A program made the position numbers and the translations under genes. Below, in pieces: positions 24,618-32,756 of a stretch of DNA of 64,000 nt (position 1 is the first letter of the stretch; the number at the start of each line of letters is the position of its first letter). The stretch is from Pedobacter alluvionis (GTDB lineage Bacteria; Bacteroidota; Bacteroidia; Sphingobacteriales; Sphingobacteriaceae). The stretch spans positions 744,001 through 808,000 of the forward strand of contig NZ_RCCK01000010.1 of assembly GCF_003664035.1 (NCBI RefSeq), given 5' to 3'. The notes under the pieces were generated by a model, which was not told the origin of the DNA, searched no databases, and saw only the letters and a program-made list of their open reading frames with translations.

Positions 24618-25280
24618 ATGCATAAAATCTGGTGGAAAATTTTAGGTTCAATTTTGGTGATTTATACTGCGATTGCAGGATTGTTACTAGGTGTACCTCA
24701 TTTAGCTATTTTAAATGAAACGATCCGCAACCTGTATTTCCATGTTCCGATGTGGTTTGCCATGATTGTTCTTTTTTCAATTTCAGTTTTTTACAGTGTA
24801 AAATCGTTGAGTAGCAAAAGCGAAATAGATGATATAAAAGCCGTAGAAAGTGTAAATGCGGGGATTATATTTGGCCTTTTGGGTTTGATTACCGGTGCGA
24901 TCTGGGCTAAATATACATGGGGACAATTTTGGAGTTTCGATCCTAAACAGAATTTCGCTGCTATTTCTGTTTTATTATACTTTGCTTATCTCATTCTCCG
25001 GAATGCAATTGATGAAGAACAAAAAAGAGCAAAAATTTCTGCTATTTATAATATTTTTGCCTTCCCAATGATGGTGGTATTACTTTTTGTGTTACCCCGT
25101 TTAAAAGATTCATTACATCCAGGCAACGGTGGCAATCCTGGTTTTAACAGCTACGATTTGGATAGCCGCATGCGCATGGTATTTTATCCGGCATGTTTAG
25201 GCTGGATATTAATCGGCTACTGGGTATATACCATCCGTTTCAGAATTCGCAATATTGAAAACAAACAACAACATAACTAA
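24618..25280 (+). CDS. ccmC: heme handling protein CcmC
   Basis: A 220-residue six-helix protein of the CcmC/CcmF/CcsA superfamily. The heme-binding tryptophan-rich loop is WGQFWSFDPKQNFAAISVLLYF (around residues 96-117), with flanking His at HVPMWF and SLHPGN. CcmC delivers heme to CcmE. The spacer before it contains TCAATCATTCAATAATTA, which is also found between dnaJ and grpE. The ccmD-like gene starts 2 nt after the stop. Confidence 0.88.
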   Translation: MHKIWWKILGSILVIYTAIAGLLLGVPHLAILNETIRNLYFHVPMWFAMIVLFSISVFYSVKSLSSKSEIDDIKAVESVNAGIIFGLLGLITGAIWAKYTWGQFWSFDPKQNFAAISVLLYFAYLILRNAIDEEQKRAKISAIYNIFAFPMMVVLLFVLPRLKDSLHPGNGGNPGFNSYDLDSRMRMVFYPACLGWILIGYWVYTIRFRIRNIENKQQHN

Positions 25281-25281
25281 A

Positions 25282-25500
25282 ATGAAGAAGATATTTTTCT
25301 CCCTGATCTTAATGATGGCCACCATGCAGTTATTTGCACAGGATAATGGTGTAGAAATGGCTGATAGCCTTCGCAGCAATGGAAAGATATATGTTGTGGT
25401 AATATGTATCGTAATTATACTGGTTGGCCTCTTGGCTTATCTTTTCTCAATTGATAAAAGATTGAAAAAAATCGAAAAAGAAAACCACATCAATAAATAA
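25282..25500 (+). CDS. ccmD: CcmD-like small membrane protein
   Basis: A 72-residue protein: a signal-peptide-like start (MKKIFFSLILMMATMQLFAQ), a short periplasmic stretch, one transmembrane helix (about residues 37-57) and a charged tail (DKRLKKIEKENHINK). Position directly after ccmC and single helix plus basic tail fit the Bacteroidota CcmD-family protein that stabilises CcmC-CcmE. The ATG at 25282 is preferred over the TTG at 25255, which overlaps ccmC. Confidence 0.72.
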   Translation: MKKIFFSLILMMATMQLFAQDNGVEMADSLRSNGKIYVVVICIVIILVGLLAYLFSIDKRLKKIEKENHINK

Positions 25501-25534
25501 AACCGGTCGTAATAACGATAGTCCACATGAGATT

Positions 25535-25570
25535 TAAAAGGAGATCAAAATTATATTGATCTCCTTTTTT
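25535..25570 (+). terminator. terminator after ccmBC operon
   Basis: AAAAGGAGATCAA / TTGATCTCCTTTTTT with a short AT loop: a 12-13 bp stem followed by T-run. Confidence 0.9.
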
Positions 25571-25934
25571 ATGTCTTATTTCTGATGCAAAATTTATGAT
25601 ATTCGTAATTTTAGGAGTGTTTCGGTTTGTTGATTAATGAGTTTAGCAATAAAATAGTCTTGTGGATATTTTTTTTATAATTTTTTTTTCATCCCGAATA
25701 ACAATAAGAAAACCTATGAAAATAGTCGTTTTAATCCGGTTGAGGAATCAATATATCCTTGTTTAAACCTGTTTAAATATTGTTTTTGAACAGTTTGGTA
25801 TAATCGGTATAAAACCTGTTTCAAAGCCTGAATAGGGTGGTGTTAGCTATACACTAAGTCTTTTTGCATTTGGATATGTGCAGATTTTTTAGGCAATTTT
25901 GCACTGAAAACTTATTCAATATAAAAAATAAATA
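25571..25934. other. glutamate dehydrogenase upstream region
   Basis: AT-rich spacer. It contains direct repeats CCTGTTTAAA (around 25757-25780) with GTTTAAAC-like symmetry and CAATTTTG at about 25897, one base off the -7 consensus, 38 nt before the ATG. The repeats may be regulator sites; nothing is proven. Confidence 0.35.
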
Positions 25935-27356
25935 ATGGCTAATCTAGCAGACGAGAACAAGTTCTTTGCAGATGTTTGTAAAAACTTTGACAGTGCGGCT
26001 CAATTCACCAATCATCCGGAAGGTTTATTGAACCAGATTAAAACATGTAATAGTGTATATCGTTTCCAATTTCCAATCCGCCGCGGAAACGGTTTTGAAG
26101 TAATTGATGCCTGGCGTGTTGAGCACTCTCACCACATGAGCCCTACAAAGGGCGGTATCCGTTACAGTGAAATGGTTAACGAAGATGAAGTGATGGCGCT
26201 TGCTGCCCTAATGACTTACAAATGTGCTATTGTTAACGTTCCGTTTGGCGGTGCAAAAGGTGGTATCAAAATCAACACGAAACAATACAGTGTTGCCGAA
26301 CTGGAAACCATTACCCGTCGTTATACCACAGAATTAATTAAGAAAAACTTTATAGGCCCTGGTATTGATGTTCCTGCTCCGGATTACGGATCTGGCGAAC
26401 GCGAAATGAGCTGGATTGCAGATACTTATATGACTATGAATCCTGGTCAGTTAGACGCTTTAGGCTGTGTAACCGGTAAGCCAATTGCTTTACATGGTAT
26501 TCGCGGACGTAAAGAAGCTACAGGCCGTGGGGTAGCTTACGCCGTACGCGAATGTGTTGAAGTAGCAGAGGACATGGCTAAAATCGGTTTTAAAGCTGGT
26601 TTAGGCGATAAAAGGGTGATTGTACAGGGGTTAGGTAACGTAGGTTATCACTCAGCTAAATTTTTAGCCGAATTTGGTGCTACAATTGTGGGGCTTTGTG
26701 AGTTTGAAGGTGCTATTTATAATCCTAATGGATTAAACGTTGATGAGGTTTTTGCACACCGTAAAAACACAGGTTCAATTTTAGATTTTCCTGGTGCTAC
26801 CAGCTTTAAAAATTCGATGGAAGGTTTAGAGCAAGATTGCGATATCATTGTTCCGGCAGCATTAGAAAACCAGTTTACGGAGCTTAATATCCGCAATATC
26901 AAAGCAAAAATTATTGCTGAAGGTGCAAACGGACCAACTACGCCAGAAGCTGAAGCCATTTTTACTGAAATGGGCGGCATTATCATTCCTGATATGTATT
27001 GCAATGCAGGTGGTGTTACGGTTTCTTATTTCGAATGGCTGAAAAACCTTTCACATGTGGCATTTGGCCGTATGGAGAACCGTTATGCAGCTAACTCAAA
27101 TGCAAATCTGATCAATACTTTAGAGAACTTAACTGGTAAAACCATCCTTCCGGAGCACCGTTTAATGATTGTTAAAGGCGCATCAGAAATGGAATTGGTA
27201 AACTCTGGTTTAGAAGACACGATGATCCATTCCTACCACGAAATCCGCGAAACATTGATGAACAAACCAGGCACGCAAACCTTGAGAACTGCTGCTTTTG
27301 TAAATTCAATCGATAAAATTGCCGTTTCTTATATGAATTTAGGCGTTTGGCCGTAA
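25935..27356 (+). CDS. gdhA: glutamate dehydrogenase (Glu/Leu/Phe/Val family)
   Basis: A 473-residue NAD(P)-dependent amino-acid dehydrogenase. Substrate and catalytic elements are KGGIRYSEMVNEDEVMALAALMTYKCAIVNVPFGGAKGGI (around residues 75-113), with the reactive Lys in CAIVNVPFGGAKGG and PAPDYGSGEREMSWI after it. The Rossmann domain follows with VIVQGLGNVGYHSAKFL. Glutamate is the likely substrate by length and signature; leucine dehydrogenase is less likely. Single gene with a following terminator. Confidence 0.9.
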   Translation: MANLADENKFFADVCKNFDSAAQFTNHPEGLLNQIKTCNSVYRFQFPIRRGNGFEVIDAWRVEHSHHMSPTKGGIRYSEMVNEDEVMALAALMTYKCAIVNVPFGGAKGGIKINTKQYSVAELETITRRYTTELIKKNFIGPGIDVPAPDYGSGEREMSWIADTYMTMNPGQLDALGCVTGKPIALHGIRGRKEATGRGVAYAVRECVEVAEDMAKIGFKAGLGDKRVIVQGLGNVGYHSAKFLAEFGATIVGLCEFEGAIYNPNGLNVDEVFAHRKNTGSILDFPGATSFKNSMEGLEQDCDIIVPAALENQFTELNIRNIKAKIIAEGANGPTTPEAEAIFTEMGGIIIPDMYCNAGGVTVSYFEWLKNLSHVAFGRMENRYAANSNANLINTLENLTGKTILPEHRLMIVKGASEMELVNSGLEDTMIHSYHEIRETLMNKPGTQTLRTAAFVNSIDKIAVSYMNLGVWP

Positions 27357-27454
27357 TAAGGCCTGGGGTAGGAAGGCAGAAGGTTTAAGGCTTTCCCTCA
27401 AATCCATGTTTGGTGGCTCACCAAACAAAAAGGGATGGAATGATATTTCTAATA

Positions 27455-27488
27455 AGCCTTGCAGATTTAATAACTGCAGGGCTTTTTT
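27455..27488 (+). terminator. terminator of gdhA
   Basis: AGCCTTGCAG / CTGCAGGGCT stem with one G-T pair, 9-nt loop, followed by TTTTTT. Confidence 0.85.
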
Positions 27489-27501
27489 ATGGAGTAATTG
27501 T

Positions 27502-27822
27502 CATTTCGAGCGGAGTGCAACGGAGTCGAGATAATCTATCCAGATAGATTTCCCTTTTTAGTGACTGCAAGGTCTTTTTATTTGCTCCTGCAGATCTGGG
27601 CAGAAATTTTAGTATGCGTAAATCATCTTAGATCAGCGGGGATAAATATAACAGCGCATATTTCTGTTGTTTTATTTTGGAAATGATAGGGCTGTGTTTC
27701 ATAGGAGTGGGTTAGTCCTGCTGTACCTCCTGCCAATTGAAGGAATTGGCATCCGTCCCATCAGGTTTAGGTACAATGGACAGTTAATCTGCGTAAATCA
27801 CCTTGAATCTATGGGAAATACT
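27502..27822. repeat. intergenic repeat cluster
   Basis: Holds a family E element (GTCATTTCGAGCGGAGTGCA, 27503-27555) and two family F stretches (GCGTAAATCATCTTAGATCA at 27619-27638 region; AATCTGCGTAAATCACC near 27786). No gene is supported here; short ORFs are repeat-derived. Confidence 0.5.
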
Positions 27823-29217
27823 CTACTTGTTTACCGGAATATCCACATTGGAATTAAAATTTAACGAGCTGTTGAATCCATTTTTAAACAAGTTTAAAAG
27901 TTGGATCAAGGCGTTACTATCCTCATTTAAAAATAAAAGTTCCGATTCTAGTTTGATTTTGTCTTTTTCTATACTTTTTGCTTTGATCTCCAGTTGACTA
28001 AAAGTACCCAGTTTATCCGCAATTAAGGGGATTGATGTTTGTTTGATCAATTTTTTAAAATCAACTTTAAAATAAAAGAAGTCGTCAGATGATGCCCTTT
28101 TTAAATCGGGTTTAGCGCTTTGAACTGTACTTAATTGAACAGTACCATTACTGCCTTTAAAATAAAACTGGTATAAAGGAATCATTGCGCTGCTAATCTT
28201 TCCGGTAGATTGATCTAATGCGCCAAGCGATTTAAGATAAGTATTCACTGCTTTATCGTCGGCATTTAGATTTATAGTAATCGAGGGAATCTTCCGGTCT
28301 TGAAGTATTTTTTTCTCCACCTGCTCAAAGTTATCATTGTACTCGTAGCCGACAATGGTATCTACCTGCGTAATGGTGTTTGTCCATTCAAAATCCACGT
28401 AATCTTTGTAAAATCTGAAAAAACTATCTTTTGAAAGTAGAGAAAGACTTCCAGCTGCATTTTTTTTAGACAAAGCAGGTTTAAACTTCCCATTTAGCCA
28501 CATACTCACTGTACTTTGTGGATTTAAAATCCGATGCTTAGGTTCAGCAGCAGGTTCTATCCATCTATTCATCAATTCACTGTTAAAATCAATTTTTCCA
28601 TCTGTAAAATTAACCTTGCTTAAAGTTTCTTCATTTTGAAAAGACAGGTGATCGGAAAAGCTGGCCATTTGCTCAAACTTGCTATCGCTAATTTTAACCA
28701 TGTTTTTCTGAGCCTGTATTTCTTCCAGTATATTTTTTACCGGCTCCTTTTTCAGGGTAAATGCCAGGCTCACTGTTCTATTGTTAAACAGAAGGCAAAA
28801 TGTTGAATCTGCAGACTGAAAAAAATGCGCTTCCTTTTTGATTAATGCAAGCTTTTTCAGAATAAAGCGGTTAAATGCCAAACTATCGGCTATTTCGAAA
28901 CACGAGAAAAAAGTATTTTTAGCCCTTCCTTTTAACGTGTATATGTAAATGTTTGCTGGTATTTTTAGGCCTGTGTTTAAATCCGTTAACCTTTCTTTGA
29001 TCCCTCTCTTGTCTGCTCCAGAATATTGACCAGGATGTTTCAGATAACTAACTGCAATGGTTTTGTATAGTTCATCAACATTAATTTTAAACAAAGCATC
29101 GGTAGAAACAGGGATGGATATCTTATTGGCCTGGATTTGTCTGTATTTGAAAAAGCCGAAATAACAAAGCAGCAGCAATATTACTATCGCTGCTGTTATT
29201 TTTAAAAATTTTTTCAT
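27823..29217 (-). CDS. membrane-anchored hypothetical protein
   Basis: A 464-residue protein with one N-terminal transmembrane helix (residues about 7-24) and a large, presumably periplasmic, domain of alternating strands and helices. Phrases such as LFKINVDELYKT, FSCFEIADSLAFNRFILKKL and a Lys/Ser-rich composition resemble the DUF3352/DUF4836-type pattern of the next gene upstream, with which it lies in tandem (60-nt gap). No catalytic motif is seen. The two are probably an operon of unknown envelope function. Confidence 0.65.
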   Translation of the reverse strand: MKKFLKITAAIVILLLLCYFGFFKYRQIQANKISIPVSTDALFKINVDELYKTIAVSYLKHPGQYSGADKRGIKERLTDLNTGLKIPANIYIYTLKGRAKNTFFSCFEIADSLAFNRFILKKLALIKKEAHFFQSADSTFCLLFNNRTVSLAFTLKKEPVKNILEEIQAQKNMVKISDSKFEQMASFSDHLSFQNEETLSKVNFTDGKIDFNSELMNRWIEPAAEPKHRILNPQSTVSMWLNGKFKPALSKKNAAGSLSLLSKDSFFRFYKDYVDFEWTNTITQVDTIVGYEYNDNFEQVEKKILQDRKIPSITINLNADDKAVNTYLKSLGALDQSTGKISSAMIPLYQFYFKGSNGTVQLSTVQSAKPDLKRASSDDFFYFKVDFKKLIKQTSIPLIADKLGTFSQLEIKAKSIEKDKIKLESELLFLNEDSNALIQLLNLFKNGFNSSLNFNSNVDIPVNK

Positions 29218-29277
29218 GGAATATGGTTAACTGTTGCATTGCATACTGAAGGTTCCCAGCTGAAAACCGCAACTGAT

Positions 29278-31314
29278 CTACTTTGCTGCATTTTCAATTA
29301 ATGAGAATAAATATTTCAATGCATTTTCATGTCCGTTCGGAATTTCGGCGCTAATATCTGCTGAAACCAATCTGCCCTTAATCGGGTTAGATTTCATGTA
29401 CACATTGCCCATTTTTTCTAAAGTACTGTTAAATTTCTTAGCGGTTTCTTCACCACCAATTTCCGAATCTGGCACTTTACCTACCAGGTTTTTAGCATTA
29501 AACAGGAAGCTGAAATTGTTTTTTCTCAAAAGGTCTTTGTGCAGTTTGTTGATTTTCTTGTTGTATTGATTATTACTGATGCTTTGCATCTCGCTTAAAG
29601 AATTGCCAAAAAACACAATTCCGTCTTTAATCATAAAGTAAATATCAATCGGGCTTTTCTTCTCCTGGATTTTATAGATATTATTTTCAACCGTTACCAT
29701 ATTTTTATGAATACCATATTTAATCAATTTATTGATCAACCTGGTATCTTCAGAAGAGAACATGAATAGGAAATCAGGTAAAGTTTCATTTTTGGTTTTT
29801 GTTACCTCTTTCTGATTATAATCATCATCATACTCATAAGTGGTATAAGTAACTTCTTTGGTTTTTAAACCGTTAATTACAAATAGCGCATCACCTTTAA
29901 TTACCTTGCTTACTGCTTCTTCATCAAGCAAAAGACCGAATAACTCAGTGCCAAGATCAATTTCCTCTTCCATTTTACCACCCAAAAAAGAACCGTAAGT
30001 TTGTTTCATTAACTTCGGAAATTCTTCTAAATAAGCTTTCGTATCAATAGAATAGCTCATAAAACCAAGTGCTTTTTCGCTGTTTACATAATTCAGAAAT
30101 TTTTTGTTCAATTTCCTGTTCATGATTTTTTTATAAGCGTCAGCTTGTTCCTGGGCCAGTTCCAAACCTGTAGAGATACGGAAACTTTTGTTATCCATAA
30201 AAAGTTTAGCGTTTAAGCTGCCATAACCTTTCATCAGTCCGGCTTTGCCATAAGTACCAAATTCTGGCGCAATAGAATTGTAAACATCCTGTAGGCTTGA
30301 TACCCATAGTTCAGCAATAGCCTTGTTGTCCAAACTTGCGCTGTAAGATTTATTGGTTTCTATGGATTCGTAAGTGCCGTTAAAAATCTGATCGGCCTGT
30401 GCTGTCATCCAGGTAAAGGCCAGTCTTTTTTTCTTGGCATCCTGTTCTGCACGTTCTTGCTGATAAGCATCATATTGTTCATCAACCAAGCCATTTACCG
30501 GAGTCATGGCTGCCGCTGTATCGATAGCAAATTCCTGTTCTCTCGGTTCTTCAAAATCTGAGTCTATTTTGGCTGCTTTTTTAGATTTTTTAGCTGGTTT
30601 CTTTTTGCCGGTTTTTTTCGTTCCGACAGCTTTTTTAACCTTCTTTTTTGTGGTTGATTTTTTCTGAACCTTCGCTTTTTCAATAATCGGGGCTTCAACT
30701 ACCTCAACCATAGGTTCAGCCGTAGTTGTGTAGGTAGAATCTGTAACTACAACACTACTATCTGCAATGGCTACATCATCATAATTGTTCTGAAACCTGA
30801 TGTCTTTTATCCCATAACGGGCAGATTTAACCGAATCGGCAAAAAATGAACCCTTGATGCTTCCTGTTACAAAATAAAGCATGTTGTTGTTCCATTTGAT
30901 GATGCTCGTGCTATCAGGTAAAACCATCGTACGGATATCGCCCTGCTGCGTAAATTTTTTCTCTTTGTTTTCAATTAAACTTTCAAATTTCTTGGCATCC
31001 TTTATCGGGATCAAAAAACAGTTGTAGGTAATGCTATCGCTCAACTGGTTAAAGTAATACATGTTTTTCTCCAGGTTGATGCCGAAATCTTCGATACTGG
31101 TGAAGTTTTTATCCAATGATTTGGAGGTTTCCGTTAATAATTTCTTGCCTACAAAAGATTCGTTAAAATCTTTTACGAACATAAGTTTAAAAACATTATC
31201 GCCTTTTATGGTAGCGACTGTGAAAGCATTTGATGGAATTTTTTTGACTAAATCCTGTGCCTGTGCAAAGTTTAGCGATAAAAATAGGGAGATGGCAATT
31301 AGAATTTTTTTCAT
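29278..31314 (-). CDS. DUF4836-like exported protein with Lys-rich insert
   Basis: A 678-residue protein with a signal peptide (1-19, AQAQ). It opens with DLVKKIPSNAFTVATIKGDNV, typical of DUF4836-type proteins, and has a second homologous-looking half with ALGFMSYSIDTKAYLEEFPKL. Between them (about residues 210-255) lies a very basic, low-complexity stretch of KK, KKKVKKA and KKKPAKKSKK units, unlike the flanks. Function unknown; tandem with the 464-aa anchored protein. Confidence 0.65.
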   Translation of the reverse strand: MKKILIAISLFLSLNFAQAQDLVKKIPSNAFTVATIKGDNVFKLMFVKDFNESFVGKKLLTETSKSLDKNFTSIEDFGINLEKNMYYFNQLSDSITYNCFLIPIKDAKKFESLIENKEKKFTQQGDIRTMVLPDSTSIIKWNNNMLYFVTGSIKGSFFADSVKSARYGIKDIRFQNNYDDVAIADSSVVVTDSTYTTTAEPMVEVVEAPIIEKAKVQKKSTTKKKVKKAVGTKKTGKKKPAKKSKKAAKIDSDFEEPREQEFAIDTAAAMTPVNGLVDEQYDAYQQERAEQDAKKKRLAFTWMTAQADQIFNGTYESIETNKSYSASLDNKAIAELWVSSLQDVYNSIAPEFGTYGKAGLMKGYGSLNAKLFMDNKSFRISTGLELAQEQADAYKKIMNRKLNKKFLNYVNSEKALGFMSYSIDTKAYLEEFPKLMKQTYGSFLGGKMEEEIDLGTELFGLLLDEEAVSKVIKGDALFVINGLKTKEVTYTTYEYDDDYNQKEVTKTKNETLPDFLFMFSSEDTRLINKLIKYGIHKNMVTVENNIYKIQEKKSPIDIYFMIKDGIVFFGNSLSEMQSISNNQYNKKINKLHKDLLRKNNFSFLFNAKNLVGKVPDSEIGGEETAKKFNSTLEKMGNVYMKSNPIKGRLVSADISAEIPNGHENALKYLFSLIENAAK

Positions 31315-31376
31315 TTAGATAGATTTTTTAGAGATAAGGATCATGTTTATTTTACCATTGAGGCTATATACATGAT

Positions 31377-32057
31377 TTATTTAGATAGTTGTATAGTGTT
31401 TGATACGTTAATTTTTCCGTTAATTAAATCCATAATGCTGCTTTTTAACATCACGGCTTTTTTGGATTTCGACATGTTTGATACCGGATTGTTGCTACTT
31501 GTTACAGGAGATTCGAAACGATAGATGCTGGTATAAGTAGCACCGTTAAAAACCGCCTTGTCTTTTGCTTTTAATTTATTGAATTCTGTTTTAGCGGTAC
31601 CGATTGCCTGGTATTTTCGGCTAAAGGTTTTGGTAGCCTTGTTATAGGTGTAGGATGAAGTATTGGTTGCCTTAATTTTTTGCTGCGCAAGAATATTTTT
31701 GGTGATGTTATTGATATTCGAAACGTCTTTGAAAGAAAAGCTGATGGTTGCGATGTAATTATTAAAATCACTCGTGCTTTTTACATTCGAAATTCCTTCT
31801 GATTTTCTCAGATAGGCAACCGCTTCATTTAATTCTTGTTGAATTTTCTGTTTACTAGGGACTTTATAGCCCTGTACACTATCTAACAGCATTACAGAAG
31901 CCACCTTTGTTTTACTCTGACTTAAGTTTATGGTGAGGATAACATCACCGGTACCATTGTTTTTTATCGAAATCTCTTCAATTACCTCAAAGCAGGAGCT
32001 TAAAATGGGTATTAAAATGATAAATAACAACAACTTATAAAACTGTTTCAAGTTCAT
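31377..32057 (-). CDS. putative lipoprotein, unknown
   Basis: A 226-residue protein with a lipoprotein signal peptide (LLFIILIPILSSC; lipobox LSSC, Cys about 22). The mature part is rich in Ser, Lys and Asn and has alternating beta strands (VILTINLSQSKTKV, YIATISFSFKDV). It lies upstream of, and in the same direction as, the DUF4836-like gene, so all three may form one envelope operon. No family is recognised. Confidence 0.65.
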   Translation of the reverse strand: MNLKQFYKLLLFIILIPILSSCFEVIEEISIKNNGTGDVILTINLSQSKTKVASVMLLDSVQGYKVPSKQKIQQELNEAVAYLRKSEGISNVKSTSDFNNYIATISFSFKDVSNINNITKNILAQQKIKATNTSSYTYNKATKTFSRKYQAIGTAKTEFNKLKAKDKAVFNGATYTSIYRFESPVTSSNNPVSNMSKSKKAVMLKSSIMDLINGKINVSNTIQLSK

Positions 32058-32278
32058 ATTAATCCGGTTTATGTTTACTAAGTGGAATGTAAAAAAGGGA
32101 CAATTATCTGACAGGCCAAACTTAATAATTTCAGGCCGAACTTTTAAGCGATTTAAGATATTACTTAAGATCGGTTATAAATAGGGATCTAGAACAAATA
32201 TTTCCCTTTCAAAAATCAGGTGATTGTCAATATAAAGACAAGAAAAATGTAAAAGAATGCTGGCTAAGCCTATTTTTC

Positions 32279-32286
32279 TATCTTTG
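32279..32286 (+). promoter_or_regulatory. -7 box of ccmE-ccmF
   Basis: TATCTTTG, 27 nt before the ccmE ATG at 32314. The -33 region is weak. Confidence 0.5.
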
Positions 32287-32313
32287 TTGCCAGCTTTTAC
32301 AACAAGTATAACC

Positions 32314-32748
32314 ATGAAGAAAAGTGCAATCATTGGGTTGATTACCATCGCAATTTCCGTAGGGATTTTATTTAGCTTAAATGCAAATACCGACACCTAT
32401 TCTAATTTCAAACAGGCAGCTCTTTCTGAGAAAGAAGAACATGTTATGGGCTATTGGGTAAAATCAATGGGTACTTACTACGATGCCGTAAAAGACGCGA
32501 ACCATTTTTCATTCCACATGAAAGATGAAAAGGGAGAAGTGAGAGAGGTAATCTATGCCGGTACCAAGCCACAGGATTTTGAAAAGTCTGAAAAATTAGT
32601 GCTTATCGGTAAAATGGATCAGGACAAGTTTTACGCATCGAAAATTTTAATGAAATGCCCATCTAAGTATAACGATAACCTTGTTGAAATTAATAAAGAC
32701 GGTAAGGTTGATACGGTAGGTAAGTACGGCGAAAAAAAATATAACTAA
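32314..32748 (+). CDS. ccmE: heme chaperone CcmE, CxxxY variant
   Basis: A 144-residue membrane-anchored OB-fold protein: one N-terminal helix (about residues 5-22) and the beta domain with VMGYWVKSMGTYYD, YAGTKPQDFEKSEKLVLIGKMDQDKFYASKILMKCPSKY. The family's heme-binding HxxxY is here CPSKY, i.e. Cys replaces the covalent heme His. CcmE holds heme from CcmC and passes it to CcmF. The ATG at 32314 is preferred over the longer frame from 32257, since it directly precedes the membrane helix and follows the promoter. ccmF follows after 8 nt. Confidence 0.87.
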   Translation: MKKSAIIGLITIAISVGILFSLNANTDTYSNFKQAALSEKEEHVMGYWVKSMGTYYDAVKDANHFSFHMKDEKGEVREVIYAGTKPQDFEKSEKLVLIGKMDQDKFYASKILMKCPSKYNDNLVEINKDGKVDTVGKYGEKKYN

Positions 32749-32756
32749 ATTATTTA

